64,000 bases of DNA. It comes from Salinibacterium amurskyense. Its GTDB lineage: Bacteria; Actinomycetota; Actinomycetes; Actinomycetales; Microbacteriaceae. Shown here piece after piece: positions 29,375-39,327 of this stretch (the first letter of the stretch is position 1; each line of letters begins with the position of its first letter). A program made the translations under genes and the position numbers. The stretch covers positions 1,612,001 through 1,676,000 of the forward strand of contig NZ_PGFH01000001.1 in the NCBI RefSeq assembly GCF_002797685.1. Direction: 5' to 3'. Below the pieces are notes generated by a model. The model saw only the letters and a program-made list of their open reading frames with translations. It was not told where the DNA came from and ran no database searches.

Positions 29375-30250
29375 ATGAAACCCGTCACAGAGCAGCAGGA
29401 AGTACTCATTGTGACCGGCATGTCGGGCGCGGGGCGTTCGACTGTTGGCAACGCCTTAGAAGACCTTGGATGGTATGTCGTCGACAACCTTCCGCCTCAG
29501 ATGCTGCTGCCACTCGTGGATCTTGCTCACCGGGCGGGGGATTCGCTCCCTCGTGTAGCCGCCGTCATCGATGTTCGCGGCGGAAAGCTCTTTTCGGATG
29601 CGCAACACGCAATTGAAGCGCTGCGAGGCTCCACGTCATTGCGGGTGCTCTTTCTCGATGCCGAAGATGTAGCACTCGTGCGTCGATTCGAGCAGGTGCG
29701 CCGGCCGCATCCGCTTCAAGAAGAGGGCACTCCGCTCGATGGCATCGCCGCTGAACGAACGCGCATGGCTGAAATTCGCTCGAACAGCGACATCATCATC
29801 GACACTACCGACCTCAATATTCATCAGCTCGCCACCACGATCATCGAAAAGTTCTCTGCGGAGAACGATGCTGGATTGCGTATTACTATTGAGAGCTTCG
29901 GATTTAAGTACGGACTTCCAGCGGACGCCGACATGGTGGCTGACTGCAGATTCTTGCCTAATCCCTTTTGGGTGCCCGAGCTCAAAGCACTAGACGGACT
30001 CAATGAACGCGTCCGTGCGTATGTGGTTGGGGCGCCCGGAGCACAGGAGTTCGTTGCGGATTACGCACGAGCCCTCGAACCTGTATTCGCCGGGTATCAG
30101 CGCGAGAATAAACGACACGCAACGATCGCGATCGGCTGTACTGGTGGCAAACACCGTTCGGTCGCGATTGCCGAAGAGTTGTCAGCTATTCTTAGCGGCC
30201 TGCCCGGTGTAGCCGTCAGCATCAAACATCGGGACCGTGGACGAGAGTAG
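29375..30250 (+). CDS. rapZ: RNase adapter protein RapZ family (P-loop nucleotide-binding)
   Basis: A 291-residue YvcJ/RapZ-type protein. The Walker A region GMSGAGRSTVGNALED is at 15-30, with the unusual Gly-Arg-Ser ending of this family, and GWYVVDNLPPQML follows. The C-terminal domain has the conserved IAIGCTGGKHRSVAIAE block. In Escherichia coli RapZ guides RNase E to a small RNA; in Gram-positives the protein hydrolyses nucleotides and its role is less clear. uvrC-rapZ-whiA is a conserved actinobacterial order, usually with yvcK between rapZ and whiA; here yvcK is absent. Confidence 0.93.
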   Translation: MKPVTEQQEVLIVTGMSGAGRSTVGNALEDLGWYVVDNLPPQMLLPLVDLAHRAGDSLPRVAAVIDVRGGKLFSDAQHAIEALRGSTSLRVLFLDAEDVALVRRFEQVRRPHPLQEEGTPLDGIAAERTRMAEIRSNSDIIIDTTDLNIHQLATTIIEKFSAENDAGLRITIESFGFKYGLPADADMVADCRFLPNPFWVPELKALDGLNERVRAYVVGAPGAQEFVADYARALEPVFAGYQRENKRHATIAIGCTGGKHRSVAIAEELSAILSGLPGVAVSIKHRDRGRE

Positions 30251-30295
30251 ATTACTCATCCAACCGGACCGTCATCTTGGAAGGAAGGCCAGTTA

Positions 30296-31279
30296 GTGGC
30301 ATTAACTGCTGAAGTCAAAGACGAACTGGCACGAATTCAGTTAGGCAAGACGACTGAGCGCGCTGCAGAGCTCGCGACTATTTTGCGTTTCTCCGGTGGT
30401 CTCCACCTCATTTCTGGACGTATCGCAGTCGAGTCTGAGCTGGAGAGCGAATTGCTCGCGCGCCGGGTGCGCCGCGATATCGCTGAGCTATACGGCGTGC
30501 GTTCCGAAATTTCACGTGTCGCCTCGTCGGGCGGTGGCCGTCGCACTAACAACCTTCTGGTTCGCGTGCTCGATGGGGGAGAGACCCTGGCGCGTCAGAC
30601 CGGACTTTTGGATGCGCGTCGGCGACCCATCCGTGGGCTTCCGAATCGTGTTACCACCGGCGGTCGCGGCGAACTCGCTGCCGTGTGGCGCGGTGCCTTT
30701 CTCGCTGCTGGTTCACTGACTGACCCTGGACGCTCCGCCGCGCTCGAGGTCACGTGCCCCGGCAATGAAGCAGCCATGGCGCTCGTGGGAGCAGCCGGCC
30801 GTCTTCGCGTCGCCGCTAAAGCCCGCGAAGTCCGCGGCGTGCATCGCGTTGTGGTTCGTGATGGTGAGGCGATTAGCGCCATGCTCACGATCATGGGAGC
30901 GAACACCACTGTGGTGAGCTGGAACGAGCTTCGCCAGCGCCGCGAAGTGCGCGCCACTGCCAACCGCTTGGTGAACTTTGACGACGCGAACCTTCGTCGA
31001 TCGGCGCAAGCAGCCGTAGCAGCCTGTGCGCGGGTTGAGCGTGCGCTCGAAATTCTGGGCGACGACGTTCCGCAGCACCTTCGGTATGCGGGAGAGCTTC
31101 GGTTGAGCCACCGCGATTCGAGCCTCGACGAGCTTGGTCATCACGCCGACCCACCCATGACAAAAGATGCCGTGGCCGGTCGTATTCGCCGCTTGCTGGC
31201 AATGGCAGACAAGCGCGCCAGTGATCTGGGCGTTGCTGGCACCGAGGCAAACCTTCCTGCGGAGTTGGACGAGGCTTAG
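30296..31279 (+). CDS. whiA: DNA-binding protein WhiA
   Basis: WhiA controls sporulation septation in Streptomyces and is widespread in non-sporulating Gram-positives, where it affects division and chromosome segregation. The 327 residues comprise an N-terminal degenerate LAGLIDADG homing-endonuclease fold ([14 protein letters not shown], then [11 protein letters not shown]) and a C-terminal helix-turn-helix (about 235-310, [20 protein letters not shown]). The GTG start has a strong GGAAGGAAGG upstream. It sits 45 bases behind rapZ. A 12-bp hairpin follows it. Confidence 0.96.
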   Translation: MALTAEVKDELARIQLGKTTERAAELATILRFSGGLHLISGRIAVESELESELLARRVRRDIAELYGVRSEISRVASSGGGRRTNNLLVRVLDGGETLARQTGLLDARRRPIRGLPNRVTTGGRGELAAVWRGAFLAAGSLTDPGRSAALEVTCPGNEAAMALVGAAGRLRVAAKAREVRGVHRVVVRDGEAISAMLTIMGANTTVVSWNELRQRREVRATANRLVNFDDANLRRSAQAAVAACARVERALEILGDDVPQHLRYAGELRLSHRDSSLDELGHHADPPMTKDAVAGRIRRLLAMADKRASDLGVAGTEANLPAELDEA

Positions 31280-31286
31280 CGTTCCC

Positions 31287-31312
31287 TCCATGCGGCACGA
31301 GTGTCGCATGGA
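31287..31312 (+). terminator. Hairpin between whiA and sodA
   Basis: TCCATGCGGCAC (31287-31298) pairs with GTGTCGCATGGA (31301-31312), 12 positions with one G-U, around a two-base centre. It begins eight bases after whiA. No U-run follows, and the sodA -10 lies seven bases downstream, so it could equally be an operator. Confidence 0.5.
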
Positions 31313-31318
31313 CGTGGT

Positions 31319-31324
31319 TAGACT
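31319..31324 (+). promoter_or_regulatory. sodA -10 box
   Basis: TAGACT would start RNA near 31331, leaving about 56 nt of leader that ends in the strong site TAGGAGGAC before the sodA ATG. Confidence 0.45.
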
Positions 31325-31386
31325 GGAAACATCGCCTGGCCGTGCTTACAGCCGGTTCAGGAATCTAGATCCTAGGAGGACTTTCG

Positions 31387-32013
31387 ATGGCTGACTACAC
31401 TCTTCCCGAACTCTCGTACGACTACTCCGCGCTTGAACCAAGCATCAGCGCGATGATCATGGAGCTGCACCACAGCAAGCACCACCAGGCCTACGTCACT
31501 GGAGCGAACGCAGCGATCGCTGGCCTCGCAGAGGCTCGCGATTCCGGCAACCTTGCCAACGTGAACAAGCTCGAGAAGGACTTGGCCTTCAACTTGGGCG
31601 GCCACGTCAACCACTCGATTTTCTGGACCAACATGTCTCCCAACGGTGGCGACAAGCCCACTGGCGACCTCGAGAGTGCGATCGATGACCACTTCGGATC
31701 GTTCGACAAGTTCACCGCGCACTTCACTGCGACCGCCATGGGCGTCCAGGGCTCCGGTTGGGCAGTACTCGCTTGGGACTCGATCGGAGAGCGACTTATC
31801 ATCGTTCAGTTCTTCGATCAGCAGGGAAACCTCCCCGCCGGTATCGTGCCTCTCCTCATGCTTGACGTGTGGGAGCACGCGTACTACCTCGACTACAAGA
31901 ACGTACGTGCCGACTACGTCAAGGCGTTCTGGAACATCGTTGACTGGGCAAACGTACAAGACCGCTTCAGCGCAGCTCGCTCGAAGACAAACGGTCTCCT
32001 GCTACTCTCGTAG
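31387..32013 (+). CDS. sodA: Superoxide dismutase, Fe/Mn family
   Basis: This enzyme dismutates superoxide to oxygen and hydrogen peroxide. The 208 residues show the N-terminal hairpin with [12 protein letters not shown] (metal ligand His near 27), a second His in NHSIFWTNM near 77, and the C-terminal ligand pair in [12 protein letters not shown]. Residues next to the active site (GSGWAVL, a Gln in FDQQGN) suggest manganese or a cambialistic metal choice, which sequence cannot fix. The ATG has GGAGG upstream. There is no signal peptide, so it is cytoplasmic. Confidence 0.97.
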   Translation: MADYTLPELSYDYSALEPSISAMIMELHHSKHHQAYVTGANAAIAGLAEARDSGNLANVNKLEKDLAFNLGGHVNHSIFWTNMSPNGGDKPTGDLESAIDDHFGSFDKFTAHFTATAMGVQGSGWAVLAWDSIGERLIIVQFFDQQGNLPAGIVPLLMLDVWEHAYYLDYKNVRADYVKAFWNIVDWANVQDRFSAARSKTNGLLLLS

Positions 32014-32023
32014 CGGCATCGTG

Positions 32024-32041
32024 GCCGGGTTAGGCCCCGGC
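32024..32041 (+). terminator. Weak hairpin after sodA
   Basis: GCCGGG (32024-32029) and CCCGGC (32036-32041) pair around a six-base loop ten bases after the sodA stop. There is no U-tract, so this is a weak candidate. Confidence 0.4.
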
Positions 32042-32106
32042 TTAAGCCCTGTCTCCGCTAGAAGCAACATCCCACCACTACAGCACGACGCGTCGTAGAC
32101 GCCTGA

Positions 32107-33129
<1,023 letters not shown>

Positions 33130-33141
33130 CCCTCAACGACT

Positions 33142-34359
33142 ATGAGCCTCAGAACTCTTTCAACACTCTCCGACTTGCGCGGAAAGCGCGTCATCGTCCG
33201 GTGCGATCTGAACGTCCCGCTCAAGGATGGTCAGATCACCGACGACGGTCGCATCCGTGCATCCTTGCCCACACTGAACGCTCTCATCAACGAGGGCGCC
33301 CGCGTGGTCATCGTTTCTCACCTGGGTCGCCCCGGGGGAGAGCCCGATGCTCAGTACAGCCTCGAGCCTGTCGCTCAGCGGCTCTCGGAGTTGTTGGGTA
33401 AGGCAGTGGTGTTCGCTAAGGACACCGTAGGTCACGCCGCCGAACAGGCCGTCGCTGACCTCGAAGACTGCGGCGTAGCGCTGTTGGAGAATCTGCGGTT
33501 CAATTCCGGTGAAACTTCGAAGTCAGAGACCGAACGCGAAGAGTTTGCTCACAAACTCGCTCGCTTCGGCGACGCGTTCGTCTCTGACGGTTTCGGAGTC
33601 GTGCACCGGAAGCAGGCCAGCGTTTTCGAGCTTGCTCAAGCTCTACCGAGCGCTGCAGGACTGCTCATCGAGACCGAACTGGGAGTGCTTGAACGCCTTA
33701 CGGTCACTCCTGAGCGTCCCTACACGGTTGTCTTGGGCGGTTCCAAGGTCTCCGACAAGCTCGATGTCATCGGAGCATTGCTCCCTCGCGTCAACTCACT
33801 CCTTGTCGGCGGCGGGATGCTCTTTACTTTCCTTGCGGCACAGGGCTACAGAGTCGGCGCGAGTCTTCTCGAGGAAGACCAGCTCGAGACTGTCAAGCGC
33901 TACTTGACTCAAGCAGATGAGCTTGGCGTCGAGATCGTGCTGCCCACAGATATTTCTGTAGCCGCATCATTCGGCCCCGACGCTGCGCACACCGTCACCT
34001 CAGCGCACGCGATCGAAGATACTGAATTCGGCTCATCGGGCATCGGCCTCGACATCGGTCCCGAGACTGCAGCGCGGTTCGCTCAGGTAATTCGAGAGTC
34101 AAAGACGGTTTTCTGGAACGGCCCCATGGGCGTGTTTGAGTTCCCCGCTTTCGCGGCGGGCACGAAGGCGATCGCTCAGGCTCTGACCGATACCGAAGGT
34201 TTCGGCGTGGTTGGCGGCGGAGACTCTGCCGCTGCCGTACGCGCATTAGGTTTCGACGACGACCAATTTGGTCACATTTCTACGGGTGGCGGTGCAAGCC
34301 TCGAGTTCCTTGAGGGTAAGCAGCTCCCCGGACTGGAGGTACTCGGATGGCAAAGGTAA
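33142..34359 (+). CDS. pgk: Phosphoglycerate kinase
   Basis: Phosphoglycerate kinase makes ATP from 1,3-bisphosphoglycerate. The 405 residues contain the N-terminal substrate site RVIVRCDLNVPL (about 17-28), the SHLGRP motif near 59, GGSKVSDK in the hinge region and GGGDSAAAV near the C-terminus, which binds nucleotide. Length is normal. It overlaps tpiA by 13 bases in another frame, so the two are translationally coupled. Confidence 0.98.
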   Translation: MSLRTLSTLSDLRGKRVIVRCDLNVPLKDGQITDDGRIRASLPTLNALINEGARVVIVSHLGRPGGEPDAQYSLEPVAQRLSELLGKAVVFAKDTVGHAAEQAVADLEDCGVALLENLRFNSGETSKSETEREEFAHKLARFGDAFVSDGFGVVHRKQASVFELAQALPSAAGLLIETELGVLERLTVTPERPYTVVLGGSKVSDKLDVIGALLPRVNSLLVGGGMLFTFLAAQGYRVGASLLEEDQLETVKRYLTQADELGVEIVLPTDISVAASFGPDAAHTVTSAHAIEDTEFGSSGIGLDIGPETAARFAQVIRESKTVFWNGPMGVFEFPAFAAGTKAIAQALTDTEGFGVVGGGDSAAAVRALGFDDDQFGHISTGGGASLEFLEGKQLPGLEVLGWQR

Positions 34360-35144
34360 AGCGCGTCCCGCTTATCGCGGGCAACTGGAAGATGAATCTC
34401 GACCATCTTCAGTCGATCGCTTTCGTGCAAAAGCTTGCATGGACGCTAAAAGACGCGAATCACGATTTCGGTGTCGATGGCGCAGAGGTAGCGGTATTCC
34501 CTCCGTTCACTGACCTGCGGTCGGTGCAGACGCTCGTCGCTGCCGACAAACTCGACGTCCGCTTCGGCGGTCAGGACGTCTCCGAGCACGAGTCCGGTGC
34601 CTACACTGGCGAGATCTCGGGAGCGTTCCTCTCAGCCCTTGACTGCCGTTACGTTTTGGTCGGGCACTCGGAGCGTCGCACGATGCACGGTGAGACCGAT
34701 GAGCAACTCGCTCGCAAGGTTGCCGCTGCCCTCAAGCACGGCCTCGTGCCTGTCTTGTGCGTTGGCGAAACTGCCGACGACCTCGAAGCTCACGGTCCGA
34801 GCGCCGTTCCTGTTGCTCAGCTGAAAGCTGGTCTCGCCGGCATCACGGGTTCGCCCGAGATCGTCGTAGCTTACGAGCCCGTATGGGCTATTGGCTCGGG
34901 CAAAGCCGCTACTCCGGAACAAGCCGAGCAGGTAGCCGCCCGTCTCCGCGAGACACTTGCTGAAGTGCTTGGCGACGATGTCGCCGCAGCCACCCGCATC
35001 CTCTACGGCGGTTCGGTGAAGTCGAGCAACATCGCGAGTCTCATGCGAGAGCCGAACATCGACGGTGCTCTCGTCGGTGGAGCGAGCCTTGATGTGGCCG
35101 AATTTGCCAGCATCTCGCGCTTCTCCAAGCACGTCGGCACCTAA
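34347..35144 (+). CDS. tpiA: Triosephosphate isomerase
   Basis: This enzyme interconverts dihydroxyacetone phosphate and glyceraldehyde-3-phosphate. The 265 residues include the N-terminal AGNWKMN (catalytic Lys about 13), LVGHSERR with the electrophilic His, and AYEPVWAIGSGKAAT with the catalytic Glu near 177 and mobile loop 6. The ATG lies inside the end of pgk, with TGGAGG upstream. secG follows after 46 bases and has its own promoter. Confidence 0.98.
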   Translation: MAKVKRVPLIAGNWKMNLDHLQSIAFVQKLAWTLKDANHDFGVDGAEVAVFPPFTDLRSVQTLVAADKLDVRFGGQDVSEHESGAYTGEISGAFLSALDCRYVLVGHSERRTMHGETDEQLARKVAAALKHGLVPVLCVGETADDLEAHGPSAVPVAQLKAGLAGITGSPEIVVAYEPVWAIGSGKAATPEQAEQVAARLRETLAEVLGDDVAAATRILYGGSVKSSNIASLMREPNIDGALVGGASLDVAEFASISRFSKHVGT

Positions 35145-35148
35145 ACGC

Positions 35149-35180
35149 TATACTGTTCGAGGCCGCTACGGCCTGTTCGA
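35149..35180 (+). promoter_or_regulatory. secG promoter with direct repeat and hairpin
   Basis: TATACT (35149-35154) is a near-consensus -10 box; RNA would start near 35161. CTGTTCGA occurs at 35153-35160 and 35173-35180, and the bases between form GGCCG-CTA-CGGCC (35161-35173), a five-base-pair hairpin at the predicted 5' end of the message. The second repeat overlaps the secG ribosome binding site GAAAGG. Confidence 0.5.
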
Positions 35181-35190
35181 AAGGTTCTTT

Positions 35191-35439
35191 GTGGAAATTC
35201 TCCAGGTTGTGCTGCAGGTATTGCTCGGTATCACGAGCTTGCTGCTCACACTTCTTATCCTTCTCCACCGCGGTCGCGGTGGAGGTCTCTCCGACATGTT
35301 CGGAGGAGGAGTCACGTCCAACCTCGGTGCGTCGGGTGTTGCTGAACGCAACCTCAACCGTATTACGGTGATCCTCGGCATCGTCTGGATCAGCTGCATC
35401 GTGGTTCTTGGTCTCATCACCAAGTTTGACGGCGCTTAA
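35191..35439 (+). CDS. secG: Preprotein translocase subunit SecG
   Basis: SecG is the small partner of the SecYE channel. The 82 residues have two membrane segments (about 1-23 and 52-75) joined by a glycine-rich loop, HRGRGGGLSDMFGGGV, the family hallmark. The GTG at 35191 is set by GAAAGG and gives MEILQVVLQVLLG. The tpiA-secG-rbpA order is common in actinobacteria. It begins its own transcript from TATACT at 35149. Confidence 0.95.
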   Translation: MEILQVVLQVLLGITSLLLTLLILLHRGRGGGLSDMFGGGVTSNLGASGVAERNLNRITVILGIVWISCIVVLGLITKFDGA

Positions 35440-35469
35440 GAACCTCTAGCCTCAAGACGAAGGAACACA

Positions 35470-35832
35470 GTGGTATCAGGCGGAAGTGCAATTCGTGGTT
35501 CGCGCGTGGGCTCAGGCCCCATGGGCGAGCAAGATCGTGGGTTCCAAGCTGAGCGTGTCCAAATCTCGTATTGGGACGCTGCTGGCAACGAAACCGTGCG
35601 ATCGTTCGCTGCCAATGTGCCCGATGAAGACATCCCGGAGACGATCGATTCGCCATCCACGGGTCTTCCTGCGGGCCGGGACAAAGAGAACCCGCCCTCA
35701 GTTTCAAAGCTCGAACCGTACAAGACACACTTGGCCTACGTAAAAGAACGTCGTAGCGACGACGAAGCCGCAGAGCTTCTCGACGAGGCACTCGTTCAGC
35801 TCCGCACACGCCGCGGCACCGTGACTTCTTAG
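35470..35832 (+). CDS. rbpA: RNA polymerase-binding protein RbpA
   Basis: RbpA binds the housekeeping sigma factor and RNA polymerase and stabilises the open promoter complex. The 120 residues show the N-terminal GGSAIRGSRVG, a core domain with VQISYWDAAGNETVRSFAA, and a C-terminal sigma-interacting helix KTHLAYVKERRSDDEAAELLDEAL. The core lacks the cysteines that bind zinc in Streptomyces RbpA, so this is a zinc-independent form. The GTG start has AAGGA upstream. Transcription probably continues from secG, 30 bases before. Confidence 0.92.
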   Translation: MVSGGSAIRGSRVGSGPMGEQDRGFQAERVQISYWDAAGNETVRSFAANVPDEDIPETIDSPSTGLPAGRDKENPPSVSKLEPYKTHLAYVKERRSDDEAAELLDEALVQLRTRRGTVTS

Positions 35833-35889
35833 AAGATACAACTCGGCCAGCGAACTGAGAGTTCGCGCGGCGGGCTCGCAGCTTGTAAC

Positions 35890-35930
35890 AATAGGAAAGC
35901 CCCAACCGATTCGGTTGGGGCTTTCCTATT
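35890..35930. terminator. Long perfect inverted repeat between rbpA and pgl
   Basis: AATAGGAAAGCCCCAACCGA reads outward from a single T at 35910 into its exact complement ending at 35930, giving about 19 base pairs around a three-base loop. Short T-rich arms lie on each strand. It separates convergent rbpA and pgl and should stop both. Confidence 0.85.
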
Positions 35931-35979
35931 GTCTCGACACCTGGCGCTACCGCGTGTGCGAGCGCGCTGGCGAAAGGAC

Positions 35980-36783
35980 TTAGTGCTCGTCTGTCGAATC
36001 GGCGCTCGTCCAAAACTGGCCTGGGTCGATCAGCGCCGCCGGAACCTGCGCCGCTGCATCAGAGTCGACAAGGAACAGAGTCTTGCGGCGTCCTTCGAGC
36101 CCGGCCGCCGGTACTTCGTTGTAGCTCGCACCAGCGAGCGTGAGTCCAAGAGCAGATGCCTTGTCAGCGCCGGCCACTACTGCCCAGATACGTACCGATG
36201 AGTTGATGACCGGCAGTGTGAGGCTAACGCGCTCGTCGGGTGGTTTGGGCGAGTTGCGAACGGCAATCACTGTGCGCTCGGTCTCACGGATGCCCTCACG
36301 CTCGGGGAAGAGCGATGCGATATGTCCGTCAGGGCCGACACCAAGAAACACGATGTCGAAGTTCGGGTACTTGCCATTGCGTGCGGCGTGCGCCCGCAGA
36401 TCGTTAGCGTAAGCCTGAGCAGCGTCATCCAGCGACAGCCCTGCGTCAGAGGCCGCTACGGCGTGAACGCGAGCCGGATTAACCGGGATGTGGTCGAGAA
36501 GCGCAGCGCGCGCCTGTGCATCATTGCGCTCAGGATCTCCGGCGGGCAGCCAACGTTCGTCGCCCCACCAGAAGTTGACGCGAGACCAATCAACGGCGTC
36601 ACGCTGCGGAGATTCGTTGATGGCAGCCAGAACAGCCTGCCCCATACTTCCACCGGTCAGTACGACTGTGGCTTCATCGAACTCCGCGATGATTTGGGGC
36701 ACCTTGGAGAGAAAGTGAGCCGCTACCGCTTGGGCGAGATCAACCTTGTTGGGGTGGACTATTGCGCGACGTTCGTTGCTCAT
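35980..36783 (-). CDS. pgl: 6-Phosphogluconolactonase
   Basis: Pgl hydrolyses 6-phosphogluconolactone, the second step of the oxidative pentose phosphate pathway. The 267-residue length and motifs fit the DevB/SOL family: VVLTGGSMG near residue 42, NFWWGDERWLP near 70 and GVGPDGHIASLFPE near 150 with the active-site His. It is the last gene of the minus-strand tkt operon. Its ATG overlaps the opcA stop (TGATG), indicating coupled translation. Confidence 0.95.
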   Translation of the reverse strand: MSNERRAIVHPNKVDLAQAVAAHFLSKVPQIIAEFDEATVVLTGGSMGQAVLAAINESPQRDAVDWSRVNFWWGDERWLPAGDPERNDAQARAALLDHIPVNPARVHAVAASDAGLSLDDAAQAYANDLRAHAARNGKYPNFDIVFLGVGPDGHIASLFPEREGIRETERTVIAVRNSPKPPDERVSLTLPVINSSVRIWAVVAGADKASALGLTLAGASYNEVPAAGLEGRRKTLFLVDSDAAAQVPAALIDPGQFWTSADSTDEH

Positions 36784-37754
36784 CAGATCTTTGCCTTCAC
36801 GTATTTTTCGATCTCGACACCGGTGATGTCGCTCACGCCGTAGCGGACGACGTTTCCGAAGAGCTTGTCGGGGTCAAGTCTGCGCAATTCCTCCGAGAGG
36901 CAATCGCGAAGGTTTCGACGGGGGAGTGAGATGTCGTGCACCGGTTGATCGGGCTGCGTCAAAGTAGCGATCGACGCCACGTTGCGCTCGAGCGTAATCG
37001 TGCCAGATGCGCGTTCTAAGATCACGGCGTGAATTCCGGTGGGGACTGGCGATCCATCCGCGACGTCAAGAGTCACAGTTACCTTGAGTTGCATTTGCAA
37101 CCACGCTGCCAGAAGCATCGTCGAAGCAGAATCGGCGGAACCGCTCACGGTAACCGCGGTGATCGGCTCGTACGGCGGCTGGTCGAGCACAGCGGCCAGC
37201 TGGGCTCGCCATAGCGTAAGGCGAGTCCAAGCGAAGTCAGTGTCGCCGGGAACGTAGGTTTTGCACATGCGGTGCATCGCATCGAGCGGCGACGCACTTG
37301 CCGCCGCGTCGGTGATGCGGCGCTGGGCAATGCGTCCCAGTGGCGACTCGGATGCGCTCTCCGGGCCTTCGCCCGGCCACCATGCGACTACCGGCGCATC
37401 GGGCAGCAAGAGCCCCGTGACAAGGCTCTCCTGATCGAGTGCGGCATCGCCGTGGGCGGTCACGACGATAACTTCGCTCGCTCCGGCATCCCCGCCGACG
37501 CGAATCTGGGCGTCAACGCGTGCTTCCTCATCCGACGACGAAGCGGTGGGACTAGTCGACACCACGAGAACCCGCATGGGGTGCTCGCGCGAGGCGTCGT
37601 TGGCCGCCTCGATTGCTTCTTCTTCGTTGCCGAACTCGGTCGCGATAATCAATGTGAGTACGCGTCCGAGAGCAACGGCACCGCCATCTTCACGAATGCG
37701 CACGAGCGCTTTCGAAATTTTGGCCGTGGTGGTGTTGGGCAAATCAACGATCAT
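36783..37754 (-). CDS. opcA: Glucose-6-phosphate dehydrogenase assembly protein OpcA
   Basis: OpcA is needed for full activity and redox control of glucose-6-phosphate dehydrogenase in actinobacteria and cyanobacteria. The 323 residues contain the conserved LLLPDAPVVAWWPGE near 120 and a C-terminal domain with LPRRNLRDCLSEELRRLDPD. It sits, as expected, between zwf and pgl, overlapping zwf by four bases (ATGA). The biochemical mechanism is not visible in the sequence. Confidence 0.95.
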   Translation of the reverse strand: MIVDLPNTTTAKISKALVRIREDGGAVALGRVLTLIIATEFGNEEEAIEAANDASREHPMRVLVVSTSPTASSSDEEARVDAQIRVGGDAGASEVIVVTAHGDAALDQESLVTGLLLPDAPVVAWWPGEGPESASESPLGRIAQRRITDAAASASPLDAMHRMCKTYVPGDTDFAWTRLTLWRAQLAAVLDQPPYEPITAVTVSGSADSASTMLLAAWLQMQLKVTVTLDVADGSPVPTGIHAVILERASGTITLERNVASIATLTQPDQPVHDISLPRRNLRDCLSEELRRLDPDKLFGNVVRYGVSDITGVEIEKYVKAKI

Positions 37755-39292
37755 GGTCGTCTCCAGACTCGGCCGTCGCGCTCCATGAGGTCATCGGCAG
37801 ACTTCGGGCCCCAGGTTCCGGGACGGTATTGCTCTGGGGCGCCCTGCGTTGCCCAGAACTCTTCAATCGGGTCGAGAATTTTCCAGCTGAGCTCGACCTC
37901 TTCGTGGCGTGGGAACAACGGGGGATCGCCGAGAAGTACGTCGAGAATCAAGCGCTCGTAGGCTTCGGGGCTTGCTTCGGTGAAGGCATGACCGTAACCA
38001 AAGTCCATCGTGACATCGCGAACGTGCATTTCTGCACCGGGGACTTTGGAACCGAAACGAATCGTGACACCTTCATCGGGCTGCACGCGAATCACGAGCG
38101 CGTTTTGCCCGAGTGCAGAAGTTCGGCTTTCCTCGAAGAGGTATTGCGGTGCCCGCTTGAATACGACGGCGATTTCGGTAACCCGACGTCCAAGGCGCTT
38201 GCCGGCGCGAAGGTAGAAGGGCACGCCTGACCATCGCCGAGTTCCAATATCAAGACGGATGGCAGCATACGTCTCCGTGGTCGACTCAGGATTCATTCCG
38301 TCTTCGTCGAGGAAGCCGCTGACCTTCTCGCCGCCCTGCCAACCACCTGCATATTGTCCGCGCGCAGTGTGCTCCCCGAGGTTTTCTGGAAGGCGCACGG
38401 CTGAGAGCACTTTTTCTTTTTCAGCGCGCAGGTCGGCGGCATCAAACGACACGGGCTCTTCCATTGCGGTGAGGGCGAGAAGCTGCAAAAGGTGGTTCTG
38501 GATGACGTCGCGTGCGGCGCCAATGCCGTCGTAGTAGCCAGCCCGGCCGCCCACTCCGATGTCTTCAGCCATGGTGATCTGAACGTGATCGACGTGGTTG
38601 GAGTTCCAGAGGGGTTCGTACAACTGGTTCGCAAACCGCAGCGCCAAAATGTTCTGCACGGTCTCTTTACCGAGGTAATGGTCGATGCGGAAGACGCTGT
38701 CGGGCGGGAAGACCGACTCCACAACATCATTGAGCTCACGAGCCGTATGAAGGTCACTACCGAAAGGCTTTTCGATAACAACACGGCTCCAGCGACCTTC
38801 GCGCTGTTCTGCGAGGCCAGAGTTACGAAGCTGCTCGGTCACCTGCGGGAACGACTTGGGCGGAATCGAAAGATAGAACGCGTGGTTACCCATGGTTCCT
38901 CGTTCGCGATCCAAGTCGGCCAAGGTGTCCTTGAGTCGTTCAAATGCCGCGGCATCGTCGAACTCGCCTTGGACGAAGCGGATGCCCTGAGCGAGCTGCT
39001 TCCAGACGTCCTCGTCAAAGGGCGTGCGCGCATACTGCTTTACGGCATCATGGACGACCTTCTCGAAGTCTTGGTCTTCCCAGTCGCGGCGGGCAAAGCC
39101 CACGAGGGCAAAGCCAGGAGGAAGTAGCCCCCGGTTGGCGAGGTCGTACACAGCCGGCATGAGCTTCTTGCGCGACAAGTCGCCGGTTACGCCAAAAATG
39201 ACCAGAGCGCTCGGGCCCGCAATGCGATTAAGTCTGCGGTCCGAGGTCAACCTCAACGGGTTGAATTCGGCACTGATGTCAACGGGGGACAT
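37751..39292 (-). CDS. zwf: Glucose-6-phosphate dehydrogenase
   Basis: Zwf oxidises glucose-6-phosphate with NADP, the main NADPH-producing entry to the pentose phosphate pathway. The 513 residues have the coenzyme motif VIFGVTGDLSRKKL near residue 31 and the active-site RIDHYLGKE near 200. Length is normal. The ATG has AGAGGAG upstream. It lies between pgi and opcA with 35 bases to pgi; control is probably from the tkt promoter 5 kb upstream, as no clear promoter is seen in that gap. Confidence 0.98.
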   Translation of the reverse strand: MSPVDISAEFNPLRLTSDRRLNRIAGPSALVIFGVTGDLSRKKLMPAVYDLANRGLLPPGFALVGFARRDWEDQDFEKVVHDAVKQYARTPFDEDVWKQLAQGIRFVQGEFDDAAAFERLKDTLADLDRERGTMGNHAFYLSIPPKSFPQVTEQLRNSGLAEQREGRWSRVVIEKPFGSDLHTARELNDVVESVFPPDSVFRIDHYLGKETVQNILALRFANQLYEPLWNSNHVDHVQITMAEDIGVGGRAGYYDGIGAARDVIQNHLLQLLALTAMEEPVSFDAADLRAEKEKVLSAVRLPENLGEHTARGQYAGGWQGGEKVSGFLDEDGMNPESTTETYAAIRLDIGTRRWSGVPFYLRAGKRLGRRVTEIAVVFKRAPQYLFEESRTSALGQNALVIRVQPDEGVTIRFGSKVPGAEMHVRDVTMDFGYGHAFTEASPEAYERLILDVLLGDPPLFPRHEEVELSWKILDPIEEFWATQGAPEQYRPGTWGPKSADDLMERDGRVWRRP

Positions 39293-39327
39293 ACTTCTCC
39301 TCTGTACGCTGCGCTAACGAGCGGCAG

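Noticed and set aside
35149-35180. SOS box at secG from the two TTCGA-containing repeats
   Set aside because: The repeats are direct, not inverted, and 20 bases apart, which does not fit LexA.
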